Both the position numbers and the translations under genes were made by a program. A DNA stretch of 64,000 bases. It comes from JAEUHQ01 sp964538915. GTDB lineage: Bacteria; Planctomycetota; UBA1135; UBA2386. The stretch is taken from positions 127,679 to 191,678 of the forward strand of contig CAZIFB010000003.1 of assembly GCA_964538915.1 (NCBI GenBank), read 5' to 3'. Under the pieces are notes generated by a model. The model was not told the DNA's origin and searched no databases. It saw nothing but the letters and a program-made list of their open reading frames with translations. Of the stretch, positions 35,167 through 43,122 are shown piece by piece (the stretch's first letter is position 1; each line of letters opens with the position of its first letter).

Positions 35167-35633
35167 CGGATGGTCCGCAGTTCCTTTTCGACGGTCGCGT
35201 ACTTGTCGTGGAAGCGCGGCTCGGCGAACTGAATCACCTGCGCCAAGAACAGCGCCGAAACGCGCCTTTGCGGAAAGCTGCTGTCAGCGATGACGCGAGC
35301 GGTCAGGCGCTCGACGCCGCGCCAGAGCACTTCGTCGCTTCGGTAGTCGCGCGACAACGATGCCAAGAAGTTGTTGCGCTTCTCGACCAGTTCCTCGATC
35401 GGCGCCTTCACGGCGAGTCGACGGAGTTCGTCGAGTTCGACGTCGCCCGACGACGGCAAGTCCTGTTCGGTCGGCGGCGCATCCGTCGGGCGCGCCGCGC
35501 CGATCGAATAGCCGCACGCGCCACCGACTGCCGTTCCGAGGGTGAACGTGGTCCCCGCAATGAGGAACGCACGGCGCGTCGGCATGGACGGCGCGCTGGA
35601 CGGAGCCACCAGATACACCGGATCGAGCTTCAT
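35163..35633 (-). CDS. Tat-signal helical protein, unknown
   Basis: A 156-residue protein with a twin-arginine motif TRRAFLIAG at 19-27, followed by a hydrophobic stretch (TTFTLGTAVGGACGYSIG), so it is predicted to be exported folded by Tat or to remain as an anchored protein. The mature part is helical (DELRRLAVKAPIEELVEKRNN; RVSALFLAQVIQFAEPRFHDKY). The start at ATG 35633 has an AGGGGA site 6 nt upstream; an internal ATG at residue 17 would give a more compact Tat signal. It is the first gene of a two-gene operon with the 84-residue protein. No family recognised. Confidence 0.7.
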   Translation of the reverse strand: MKLDPVYLVAPSSAPSMPTRRAFLIAGTTFTLGTAVGGACGYSIGAARPTDAPPTEQDLPSSGDVELDELRRLAVKAPIEELVEKRNNFLASLSRDYRSDEVLWRGVERLTARVIADSSFPQRRVSALFLAQVIQFAEPRFHDKYATVEKELRTIR

Positions 35634-35839
35634 GGAATTCCCCTGCGAGACGGCGCAAACGGTGCATTTGCGCGGCCTCCGAGACGAGTGGGCGTGAAGT
35701 TCCCGCGCGCGCGGAACGCTGTCAAGGCTCGCTTGCCCGACGCACCGTGTCGCCCTGGCAAGTCCGCTCGTGGGCCCATGGCCCGCACTTCGGCGAACAG
35801 CTACCTTCCCTGACCTTCGAACCCGATCCGCGAACCCCG

Positions 35840-36775
35840 ATGCGCACCCTGCTCCCGATTACCGTCCTGTCCCTCGCTTCGTTCCTGACCGCCCAGACCC
35901 CCGCGCCCGCCGCACCCGCCCCGGCGCAGGCCCAGGACGCCGCGAAGAAGCTCGACGAGAAGGTCTACGACCACTTCGGCACGGGCATCACGGAGGGTGC
36001 TCTGCCGACTTCGATCGCCGACATGCTGAAGGCGCCCGAGAAGTTCACCACCGGCACCGTGCGCCTCACCGGCGAGATCAACGCCGTCTGCCAGACCAAG
36101 GGCTGCTGGATGACCCTCGGCAAGCAGGAGCCGCCCGTCTTCGTGAAGTTCAAGGACTACGGCTTCTTCATGCCCAAGGACGCCTCGGGCCGCACCGCCA
36201 TCGTCGAAGGAACCCTCGCGATGAAGCAGGAGTCCGTCGCAGAGACCAAGCACTACCTCGAAGACGCCGGCAAGCACGACGAAGCCGCCAAGGTCACCGA
36301 GGGACGCAAGCTCTACCACTTCATGGCGAGCGGCGTCGCGCTGAAGAAGGCGGCGGCGAAGAAGCTCGACGAGAAGGTCTACGACCACTTCGGCACGGGC
36401 ATCACGGAGGGTGCTCTGCCGACTTCGATCGCCGACATGCTGAAGGCGCCCGAGAAGTTCACCACCGGCACCGTGCGCCTCACCGGCGAGATCAACGCCG
36501 TCTGCCAGACCAAGGGCTGCTGGATGACCCTCGGCAAGCAGGAGCCGCCCGTCTTCGTGAAGTTCAAGGACTACGGCTTCTTCATGCCCAAGGACGCCTC
36601 GGGCCGCACCGCCATCGTCGAAGGAACCCTCGCGATGAAGCAGGAGTCCGTCGCAGAGACCAAGCACTACCTCGAAGACGCCGGCAAGCACGACGAAGCC
36701 GCCAAGGTCACCGAGGGACGCAAGCTCTACCACTTCATGGCGAGCGGCGTCGCGCTGAAGAAGCCCGGCAGCTAG
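35840..36775 (+). CDS. Secreted DUF4920 protein with two identical domains
   Basis: A 311-residue exported protein (MRTLLPITVLSLASFLTAQ) with a Pro/Ala linker and two copies of a DUF4920-type domain. Each copy has KLDEKVYDHFGTGI, then VRLTGEINAVCQTKGCWMTL with the C-x4-C pair of the family, EPPVFVKFKDYGFFMPKDA and a helical tail. The copies are identical in protein sequence and, as far as I can read, in DNA, with a period of 414 bp. The short linker between them is KAAAK. DUF4920 proteins are small periplasmic proteins of unknown role; the CxxxxC pair could bind metal or be redox-active. One domain is the norm, so this is either a very recent duplication or an assembly artefact. Confidence 0.85.
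   Translation: MRTLLPITVLSLASFLTAQTPAPAAPAPAQAQDAAKKLDEKVYDHFGTGITEGALPTSIADMLKAPEKFTTGTVRLTGEINAVCQTKGCWMTLGKQEPPVFVKFKDYGFFMPKDASGRTAIVEGTLAMKQESVAETKHYLEDAGKHDEAAKVTEGRKLYHFMASGVALKKAAAKKLDEKVYDHFGTGITEGALPTSIADMLKAPEKFTTGTVRLTGEINAVCQTKGCWMTLGKQEPPVFVKFKDYGFFMPKDASGRTAIVEGTLAMKQESVAETKHYLEDAGKHDEAAKVTEGRKLYHFMASGVALKKPGS
35942..36349 (+). repeat. 408-bp direct repeat, copy 1
   Basis: Encodes the first DUF4920 domain. It appears identical base for base to 36356-36763; the six bases between the copies differ from the flanks. Confidence 0.9.
36356..36763 (+). repeat. 408-bp direct repeat, copy 2
   Basis: Second copy, offset 414 bp (138 codons), in frame with the first. Confidence 0.9.
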
Positions 36776-36785
36776 ACGCTGCCGA

Positions 36786-38990
36786 TCAATTGCCGTCGCC
36801 GAGCGCTGCCGCGGTAGCGAGGCGCTCGCGGCAGAAGGCCGCGTGCGGCCAGGCGGCAGGCGCGAGTGCGAGGGCCTTGCCGAACGCCGCCTGCGCAGTC
36901 CGCGCGCGTTCCGAGGCCTCGTGCGGTCGCCCGAGCGAACGCAGCAACTGGGCTTCGCGCAGCGCGAGGACGCCGCGATCGCCGTGCGCCTCGGGCATCT
37001 TCGGAGCCAGCGCCACGGCACGCTCGAGATCGGCGGCTGCGGCGGCGCGCGCCGCACGCGCGAGTTCGGCGTCGCCGTTCCGCCCACGCAGCTGATCGAC
37101 GACGAGATGGCTCGCTGCCCGGTTCACGAGTGCGCCCGCGAGATCGGGGTGCAACAGCAGCGCCGCGTCGTGATCCGCGACCGCCGACACGGCGGCTTCG
37201 ATCGCGTCGGCACGTCGCTCCTCGGCTTCCAGCCGCAGCGCGCGCCGGAGGTTGACGATGGCCCGCCGCGACCGCGCGACGGCGATGTCGGCGACGACGT
37301 CGAGTTCGCCGGAGAAGTCGACGAGCAGCGCGTCGAGCCCGAGCAACGACGTCGGCAGCGAGCGCTGTTCCCGCGCGAGATAGAACGGCGCGTAGCCCGC
37401 CTGCATGTCGATCGCACTCGCCGAGTAGTAGCGCGCCTCGTCGTCGAGTCCGAGTTGCAGCGCGACGCGAACCAGGGACAGGCGCGCGGGGACGTGCATG
37501 CCGTCGTACTCGAGCACCTCGCGCAGGAGCTCCATCGCGTGCCGTGGATCGCCCGACAGGCGCGCGCGCTCCGCGCGGCCGAACAGCAGGTCCACGTCGC
37601 GCACCACGGGACTGCCGCCGAGGTCGACGCCGAGATCCGCGATCGCGGTCGCAACCTGTTCGGGAGTCGGGCTCGCCGCGGCGGCGAGGCGCAGGCCACG
37701 TTCGAAGCGCGCTTCCGCGAAGTCCGGCGCCGCGGCGACCGTGCGTTCGATCTCGGCGAGTGCGTCGTTCGCGGCGCCGCGCGCACAGAGCAGTCGCGCC
37801 AGCAGGTAGCGGAACCGCGGCACGTCGTGACGCTGCAGGAACCCGCGCGCGCGGCGGATGCCGTCGTCGAGCAGTTGGCGCGCCGATTCCTGGTCGCCGA
37901 GACGCTGGAACAGCTCCGCGTCCTGCAGCACCTTCGCGGCGAAGCCCGACAGCGCAACGGCCTCGCTCGCCGCGGAACTCGCGACGCTCTCGCGCCACAC
38001 GATCGGACCGAGCACGACGCCCGTGAGCCCGATCGCCGCGAGCGCGGCGATCACGACGGCGCGGACGACGCTGCGATGACGGCGTAGGCGCTTGGCGAGC
38101 CGGTAGCGGACCGACGGCGGCCGCGCGAGCACGGGCTCCTGCGCGAGCCAGCGATCGAGATCGTCGGCCAGCGCTCCGGCGCTCGCGTAACGCTGCTCCC
38201 GTTCTTTCGCGAGGCACTTGCCGACGACGACGTCGAGGTCCGGGTCGACACCGAGGCGCGGCGGGTCCGCGTCGACGACGGCACGGAGCAATGAGGGCAG
38301 GTCGGTGGCCGCGAACGGCGGCTCGCCGCGCAGGCTCGCGAACAAGGTCGCTCCGAGGCCGTAGACGTCGCTTCGTGCGTCGATGCGGTCGTGTTGTCCG
38401 AGCGCCTGCTCGGGCGGCATGAACGCCGGAGTGCCGAGCACCGATCCGGCGAGTGACACCGACGCTCCCGCGTCGACGCGTTTGGCCAGGCCGAAGTCGA
38501 CGACGAAGACGTGCCCGTTCTCGACGAGGAGGTTGGAAGGCTTCACGTCGCGGTGCACGACACCCTGTTCGTGAGCGTGCTGCAGGGCGCGGGCGGCGTC
38601 GCGGATCAGCACCACGGCGATCCGGGGATCGGCGCCGGGCACCGCCGCGATGGGCGCGCCCTCGACGAGCTGCATGGCGATGTAGTCGGGCGTCGCGTCG
38701 TGCACGACCGCGATGTGCGGGTGTCGCAGACTCGCCGTCGCCAGGGCCTCGCGAGCGAAGCGGGCGCGCACTTCGTCGTCGGCGCCAGGACCGGCGACCA
38801 TCGTCTTCACGGCCACGCGTCGCGCGAGGCGACGATCGAACGCCTCGTAGACCACACCCATGCCGCCGCGGCCGATCTCGCGAACGATCTCGTACCGCGC
38901 CGGCAGTGCGGAGTGCGGCGGCGGGCCGTCGTCCTCGGCCGCCATCGCCAGGAGGCGCCGCGCCGCTCGTTCGTCGAGCGGCTCGCTCAC
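36786..38990 (-). CDS. Membrane Ser/Thr protein kinase coupled to an ECF-type sigma factor
   Basis: A 734-residue Hanks-type kinase: GRGGMGVVYEAF (40-51), Lys62 in VAVKT, HRDVKPSN (146-153), DFGLAK (165-170), GTPAFMPPEQA. A transmembrane helix follows the juxtamembrane RLAKRLRRHRSVVR (AVVIAALAAIGLTGVVLGPIVW), and the C-terminal ~360 residues are TPR-like. The start is GTG 38990, overlapping the TGA of the sigma-factor gene (GTGA), with a GGAG site upstream; longer readings would run into the sigma gene. ECF sigma factors controlled by a co-encoded Ser/Thr kinase are known in several bacteria, so direct phosphorylation of the partner sigma is a reasonable inference. Confidence 0.9.
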   Translation of the reverse strand: MSEPLDERAARRLLAMAAEDDGPPPHSALPARYEIVREIGRGGMGVVYEAFDRRLARRVAVKTMVAGPGADDEVRARFAREALATASLRHPHIAVVHDATPDYIAMQLVEGAPIAAVPGADPRIAVVLIRDAARALQHAHEQGVVHRDVKPSNLLVENGHVFVVDFGLAKRVDAGASVSLAGSVLGTPAFMPPEQALGQHDRIDARSDVYGLGATLFASLRGEPPFAATDLPSLLRAVVDADPPRLGVDPDLDVVVGKCLAKEREQRYASAGALADDLDRWLAQEPVLARPPSVRYRLAKRLRRHRSVVRAVVIAALAAIGLTGVVLGPIVWRESVASSAASEAVALSGFAAKVLQDAELFQRLGDQESARQLLDDGIRRARGFLQRHDVPRFRYLLARLLCARGAANDALAEIERTVAAAPDFAEARFERGLRLAAAASPTPEQVATAIADLGVDLGGSPVVRDVDLLFGRAERARLSGDPRHAMELLREVLEYDGMHVPARLSLVRVALQLGLDDEARYYSASAIDMQAGYAPFYLAREQRSLPTSLLGLDALLVDFSGELDVVADIAVARSRRAIVNLRRALRLEAEERRADAIEAAVSAVADHDAALLLHPDLAGALVNRAASHLVVDQLRGRNGDAELARAARAAAAADLERAVALAPKMPEAHGDRGVLALREAQLLRSLGRPHEASERARTAQAAFGKALALAPAAWPHAAFCRERLATAAALGDGN

Positions 38991-39691
38991 GTCCGCGCTC
39001 CGCTCGCGGGGCCGAACAACCACCGCAGCTCCTCTTCGAGTTCCTCCGGCGACGACACGGTGTCCGAAACGATGTCGCGCAGCAGCGCGCGGTAGCGGCG
39101 CTTGCCGAAGTCGAGCCAGTTGGACACGTCGGTGCGTGAGATGCCGTGACGACTCGCGAGGGTCGCGTGATCGAGGTCCTCCTCGGCGAGATACCAGTCG
39201 CGAAACAGCGCCCAGTGCACCGCGCGACCGCCGGTCTCGAGCTCGTGCTGCAGCGCGCTCTGCGCCTTCGCCAGCAGCTCGCGGCGCCACGCCTGGTCGA
39301 GCGCTTCGTCCGGCGCCTGCGCGTCGTGATCGACGAGCTCCGCGACGTCTTCGAGCGACGCGTGCTGCGCGCCGCCGCCCCGCTTCGTCGCGCGTTCCCT
39401 CCGCAGCCGCTCGATCGCGAAGCGTGCGAGCGCCGTCTTCAGGAAACCGCGGAAGCGCCCCCGCGCCGGGTCGGCCTTGTCGAGAAGCTTCGTCTGCAGG
39501 AGCCACGCGAAAGCGTCCTGTGCGAGATCGGCCGCGTCGTCCGCGCGACGGGCGAAGCGCTTCGCCAGCCAGGCTTCGATCGGCGGGGCGTAGGCACGCG
39601 CCAGCGCGTCGAGATCGCGTTCGCCGGCGGGAAGCAGGATCCGCGACCAGCGCGTCGAAGGAAACGTCGGGCCTCGGGCATCCGCGGACAT
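38987..39691 (-). CDS. ECF-type sigma factor, kinase-linked
   Basis: A 234-residue sigma factor from ATG 39691. It opens with FPSTRWSRILLPAGERDLDALARAYAPPIEAWLAKRF, the TRWS start typical of a planctomycete/acidobacterial sigma group. Region 2 is ADLAQDAFAWLLQTKLLDKADPARGRFRGFLKTALARFAIERLRR; region 4 is LDHATLASRHGISRTDVSNWLDFGKRRYRALLRDIV. The C-terminal tail (SSPEELEEELRWLFGP) is acidic. It is the promoter-proximal gene of an operon with the kinase at 36786. A TATCAT box lies 10 nt before the ATG. Confidence 0.88.
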   Translation of the reverse strand: MSADARGPTFPSTRWSRILLPAGERDLDALARAYAPPIEAWLAKRFARRADDAADLAQDAFAWLLQTKLLDKADPARGRFRGFLKTALARFAIERLRRERATKRGGGAQHASLEDVAELVDHDAQAPDEALDQAWRRELLAKAQSALQHELETGGRAVHWALFRDWYLAEEDLDHATLASRHGISRTDVSNWLDFGKRRYRALLRDIVSDTVSSPEELEEELRWLFGPASGART

Positions 39692-39701
39692 CGGCCGGCG
39701 G

Positions 39702-39707
39702 ATGATA
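39702..39707 (-). promoter_or_regulatory. -10 box TATCAT, 10 nt before ATG
   Basis: Reverse-strand TATCAT with 10 nt to ATG 39691; predicts a leader of 2-4 nt at most for the sigma/kinase operon. Confidence 0.45.
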
Positions 39708-39798
39708 GCCACCGCGGAGGCGGTGCGTCCCGCGCCCGATTTTCGGCGACCGGAGCGATGAAGCGCGGCCGCCAATCCGTACCGCAGGACGAGCGGGC

Positions 39799-41151
39799 AT
39801 GATCCGGGCCATGAGGCTCGACCCGCTCGTGCATCGAATCCCCATTGCCATGATCCCGTTCTTCGACCTCACCCTCTTCGCGTTCGCCGGCGCCGTCGCG
39901 GTGCTCGCGGCCGTGCCGCGCGCACAATCCGAACCGAAGCCCCCCGCTCTCGATCCCGCGGTCACCACGATCCTCGACAGGATGGCCAGGACGCGCGGGC
40001 CCGCGGCCCCTTCGAAGGACACCGCGATCACGATCGACGGTGACTACGCCGTGACCTTCGAAGGCGTACCGGAACCCGTCGCGAAGGGCGCCTTCCACGA
40101 GATCTTCGTCGGCCGCGACCTCGCGCGACACACCAGCACGATCGGCCAGTTCGCACCGATGGAGAAGGGACTGCGCGGCGATGTCGTGTGGGAGGTCGAC
40201 CCGATGATCGGCGCGAGAGTCCATCGCGGTCGGAACGCGGCCGTCGTGCGCCGCTACTTCGCCCTGTTGCGATGCGACGACCCGCGCTCGATGTATCGCG
40301 AGATCACCATCGCCCGAACGGACAAGGTCGACGACCGCACGGTGACGGTGCTGAAGGCGACGCCGGCCGAGGGTTCGCCGGACCTGTTCCACGTCGACGC
40401 CGACGGCACGCTGCTTCGGGTCGAGACGGCGCTGCCCGCGCCGGAGTCCGCGGACGCAACCTGGGACATGCCCGACCTCATGCCGTCGGTGATCGCGTTC
40501 TCGGACTGGAAGAAGGTCGAAGGCGGGACCTTCCCGATGCGGCGCACGCTCACGATGGGCAAGGCGAAGGTGTCCTTCGTGGGTTCGACCGTCACCGTCG
40601 GTGGAACGATCGACGCTGCGAAGTTCGCGCCGCCGGCCGCTGTCGACAAGGTCAAGGTCGAGCACAACGGGCCCGCGTTCGACGCGAGCGGCAAACCGGT
40701 CCATCAGGTCGTCGATCGTCCGAAGCAGCTCGTCGCGAGCATCCGCGTGAGGATCGCGCCCACGGCGATCAGCAAGGAACTCGCGACGCTCCTGCCTGAG
40801 GTTCATCAGTACCTCGTCGAGGTCGGGGCGAAGATGGCCGGCCCGCCGTTCTCGCGGTACCACGCGTGGTCGGAGACCGAAATCGACCTGGAGGCCGGCA
40901 TCCCCGTGCAAGAACCCATCACACCGAAGGGCCGCATCGTGAACGCCGAGCTGCCTGCGGGTCGCACCGTCACCGCGTGGCACGTCGGCCCCTACGACGG
41001 ACTGCGCGGCGCACACGACCAGATGCGCACCTGGATCGAGCAGCAGAAGCTGAAGGTCCGCGGCGGCTGCTGGGAGATCTATTGGACCGATCCCGGCATG
41101 GTCCCCGATCCAGCGAAGTGGCGGACGCAGCTGTTCACTCCGGTCGAGTGA
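39799..41151 (+). CDS. Secreted protein with C-terminal GyrI-like effector-binding domain
   Basis: Up to 450 residues; ATG codons at 39799, 39811 and 39850 are all in frame, and the last gives the neatest signal peptide (MIPFFDLTLFAFAGAVAVLA). The middle has a lipoprotein-carrier-like look (VWEVDPMIGARVHRG, DGTLLRVETALP, FSDWKKVEGGTFPMRRTLTM). Residues ~345-450 form a GyrI-like/AraC effector-binding fold: PFSRYHAW, GRIVNAELPAGRTVTAWHVGPYDGLRGAHDQM and WEIYWTDPGMV are characteristic. Such domains bind small hydrophobic ligands and some hydrolyse them; an exported version is less common. Ends 4 bp from the convergent ECF42-type gene. Confidence 0.8.
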   Translation: MIRAMRLDPLVHRIPIAMIPFFDLTLFAFAGAVAVLAAVPRAQSEPKPPALDPAVTTILDRMARTRGPAAPSKDTAITIDGDYAVTFEGVPEPVAKGAFHEIFVGRDLARHTSTIGQFAPMEKGLRGDVVWEVDPMIGARVHRGRNAAVVRRYFALLRCDDPRSMYREITIARTDKVDDRTVTVLKATPAEGSPDLFHVDADGTLLRVETALPAPESADATWDMPDLMPSVIAFSDWKKVEGGTFPMRRTLTMGKAKVSFVGSTVTVGGTIDAAKFAPPAAVDKVKVEHNGPAFDASGKPVHQVVDRPKQLVASIRVRIAPTAISKELATLLPEVHQYLVEVGAKMAGPPFSRYHAWSETEIDLEAGIPVQEPITPKGRIVNAELPAGRTVTAWHVGPYDGLRGAHDQMRTWIEQQKLKVRGGCWEIYWTDPGMVPDPAKWRTQLFTPVE

Positions 41152-41155
41152 CGCG

Positions 41156-42400
41156 TCACTTCACGTCGAGTCGCGCCGCCCGAAGGAAGAGGTGCGTGCG
41201 CTCGGCGACACTCGGCGACCGCGCGGCGGCGGCTCGGAAGTCGGCGATCGCGCCTGCGGCGTCGCCAGCCCGTTCGCGAAGATGGGCGCGCACACCGAGC
41301 AATCGGTGGCCGTCCTTCAGGCGCGGATCGGCGGCGAGAGGTTCGAGCTGTGCGAGTGCCATCGCGGCGCCGTGCACCATGGCGACGGCGACCACACGAT
41401 TCAGCGCGACCATCGGATTGTCCTGCAGCCGCAGGAGGAGGTCGTACAGCGCGAGGATCTGCGGCCAGTCCGTCGCATCGACGCTCGGCGCCTCGGCGTG
41501 AAGGGAAGCGATCGCCGCCTGGATCTGGTAGCTGCCGATCGCTCCGCGTCGGAACGCCGCCGTGACCAGCGCGGAGCCCTCCGCGATCGCAGTCCGATCC
41601 CACAGGGCGCGATCCTGCTCGTCGAGAGGGACGATCTCGCCGCTCGGACCGGTGCGCGCGCGGCGTCGTGCGTCGGTGAGGAGCATCAGCGCGAGAAGGC
41701 CCGCGACCTCGGGATCGTCGGGCAGGAGCGCATTCACTTGCCTGGCGAGCCGGATCGCCTCGCTCGACAGCTCGACCCGCTGCAGCGACGGTCCGCTGCT
41801 GGTCGCATGCCCCTCGCTGAAGATCAGGTAGAGCACGTGCAGCACGACGGCGAGGCGTTCCCCGCGTTCGTGCGGCGTCGGTAGCGCGAACGGGATCTCC
41901 GACGCCGCGATCGTCTGCTTCGCCCGACTGATGCGCTGCGCCATGGTGGCCTCGGGAACGAAGAACGCGGCAGCGATCTCGGCCGTCGTGAGTCCGCCCG
42001 CGGCCCGCAGCGTGAGTGCGATCGCCGACGGCTCGGTCAGGGCCGGGTGACAGCACGTGAACAGGAGCGCGAGCGCATCGTCGTGCTCCGTCGCGAACGG
42101 ATCGTCGTCGAGCCGCACCTCCGCGGTCGTGTTCGCTGCTGCCGCGACGTCGCGCTCGCGGCGCGTTCGCGCGACGTCGCTGTCGCGTCGATCGAGGGCG
42201 CGACGGAGCGCGACGGCGTACAGCCAGCCACCGGGATTGTCCGGAACACCCGTCGACGGCCATTCCGCTGCGGCCGCGAGACAGGCCTCCTGCACCGCGT
42301 CTTCGGCGCTCGCGAAGTCGACGACGCGGCGCGCCAGTGCGGCGAGCACCTTCGGCGACGACTCGCGCAGCAGCCGCTCGATCGCGTTCACGCCACTCAC
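41156..42400 (-). CDS. ECF42-type sigma factor with C-terminal TPR-like extension
   Basis: A 414-residue sigma factor. Region 2 has FASAEDAVQEACLAAAAEWPSTGVPDNPGGWLYAVALRRALD; region 4 has LTLRAAGGLTTAEIAAAFFVPEATMAQRISRAKQTI. The long C-terminal part (LYLIFSEGHATSSG; NRVVAVAMVHGAAMALAQLEPL; GHRLLGVRAHLRERAG) is the helical extension that marks the ECF42 group, known to be needed for activity there. The start is GTG 42400, overlapping the TGA of the DGPF gene as GTGA. ECF42 factors have no anti-sigma; the co-encoded DGPF protein is their conserved neighbour. Confidence 0.88.
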   Translation of the reverse strand: MSGVNAIERLLRESSPKVLAALARRVVDFASAEDAVQEACLAAAAEWPSTGVPDNPGGWLYAVALRRALDRRDSDVARTRRERDVAAAANTTAEVRLDDDPFATEHDDALALLFTCCHPALTEPSAIALTLRAAGGLTTAEIAAAFFVPEATMAQRISRAKQTIAASEIPFALPTPHERGERLAVVLHVLYLIFSEGHATSSGPSLQRVELSSEAIRLARQVNALLPDDPEVAGLLALMLLTDARRRARTGPSGEIVPLDEQDRALWDRTAIAEGSALVTAAFRRGAIGSYQIQAAIASLHAEAPSVDATDWPQILALYDLLLRLQDNPMVALNRVVAVAMVHGAAMALAQLEPLAADPRLKDGHRLLGVRAHLRERAGDAAGAIADFRAAAARSPSVAERTHLFLRAARLDVK

Positions 42401-42786
42401 ACTTCCGGCGCGTGCATCACCTGGCGCACCTCGATGGGCACACTCATCGGCTGTCCGCCTGGTCCGGGCGCGGACGACGCCTCCGCGGCGATCTCGACCA
42501 CGCGCTCCCGCGAGGCGCAGTCGACGATCCAGAAGCCGGTGAGGAACTCACGCGCTTCGGCGAACGGACCGTCGGTGACGACGGGTGGCGCGTTCTTCTG
42601 CCACTTCACGATGCGGGCGGCCGTGGGCATGTCGAGCCCTTCGGCGACAACGAGTTCGCCGCGCGACTTCAGCTTCGCGTTGAACCGATGCATGAACTCG
42701 ACCATCGCCTTGAAGTCGGCGGGCGACCACTTGGCCAGGTGCGTCTCGACGTCGCGGGGGGCCATCATCAGCAGCATGAACTTCAT
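42397..42786 (-). CDS. YCII-related DGPF-domain protein, ECF42 partner
   Basis: A 129-residue protein beginning MKFMLLMMAPRD and containing the signature DGPF at 72-75 (VVTDGPFAEAREFLTGFWIVD). The YCII/DGPF fold is a small ferredoxin-like dimer. It is encoded immediately upstream of the ECF42-type gene with overlapping stop/start codons, exactly the pairing that defines that group; its molecular role is unknown. ATG 42786 is supported by a GAGGA site. Confidence 0.9.
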   Translation of the reverse strand: MKFMLLMMAPRDVETHLAKWSPADFKAMVEFMHRFNAKLKSRGELVVAEGLDMPTAARIVKWQKNAPPVVTDGPFAEAREFLTGFWIVDCASRERVVEIAAEASSAPGPGGQPMSVPIEVRQVMHAPEV

Positions 42787-43118
42787 TTCGGGGTCCTCGG
42801 GGTTGCGTCCGGCTCGGACGGACGAGCCATTCTTGCATGGGGCTCGCGCCGCCATGCCACACCCACCCACCGATCCGAACCGGCGCCCTCGAGCGAGGGT
42901 GCCACGATCGATCCGGTCACACCGGGCGGAGTGATCCATCCAAGGCACCAGTCGGTTCCGACCCCGGGTTCTCGACACTGCGGGCGGGTTTTCCACACGA
43001 CCTTCCCGCGGCGGCATGGGGGTGCACGTCCGGAGGGGACCGGGTATTACACGCACCTCTCGAACGGTCTGCTTAGACCGGGGCCTATGGATGACGCGGT
43101 GGGTCGCGTCAGCGACTC
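42787..43118. other. Divergent intergenic region
   Basis: About 330 bp between the DGPF gene and the sigma factor at 43119. It contains a possible -10 (TATTAC, 43045-43050), the inverted repeat at 43065-43080 and the 11-codon leader frame at 43087. The left two thirds show no coding sense in any frame and no strong hairpin. Confidence 0.5.
43065..43080 (+). repeat. Perfect 6-bp inverted repeat with GCTT loop
   Basis: cggtct (43065-43070), gctt, agaccg (43075-43080). It lies ~15 bp downstream of a TATTAC box and just before a leader frame, so it may be an operator or a 5'-UTR hairpin for the sigma operon. Confidence 0.45.
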
Positions 43119-43122
43119 ATGA
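43087..43122 (+). CDS. Possible leader ORF (11 codons) coupled to sigma factor
   Basis: ATG 43087 reads MDDAVGRVSDS and stops with TGA at 43120-43122, overlapping the sigma start (ATG 43119) as ATGA. The sigma gene has no ribosome site of its own, whereas accgggg sits 4 nt before this ATG. Coupled translation through a leader peptide is plausible but unproven; at this length chance is a serious alternative. Confidence 0.35.
   Translation: MDDAVGRVSDS

Noticed and set aside
35801..37087. Reverse open frame containing a repeated protein segment over the DUF4920 gene
   Set aside because: The repeat is only the DNA duplication read on the other strand; the forward frame has the family motifs and signal peptide.
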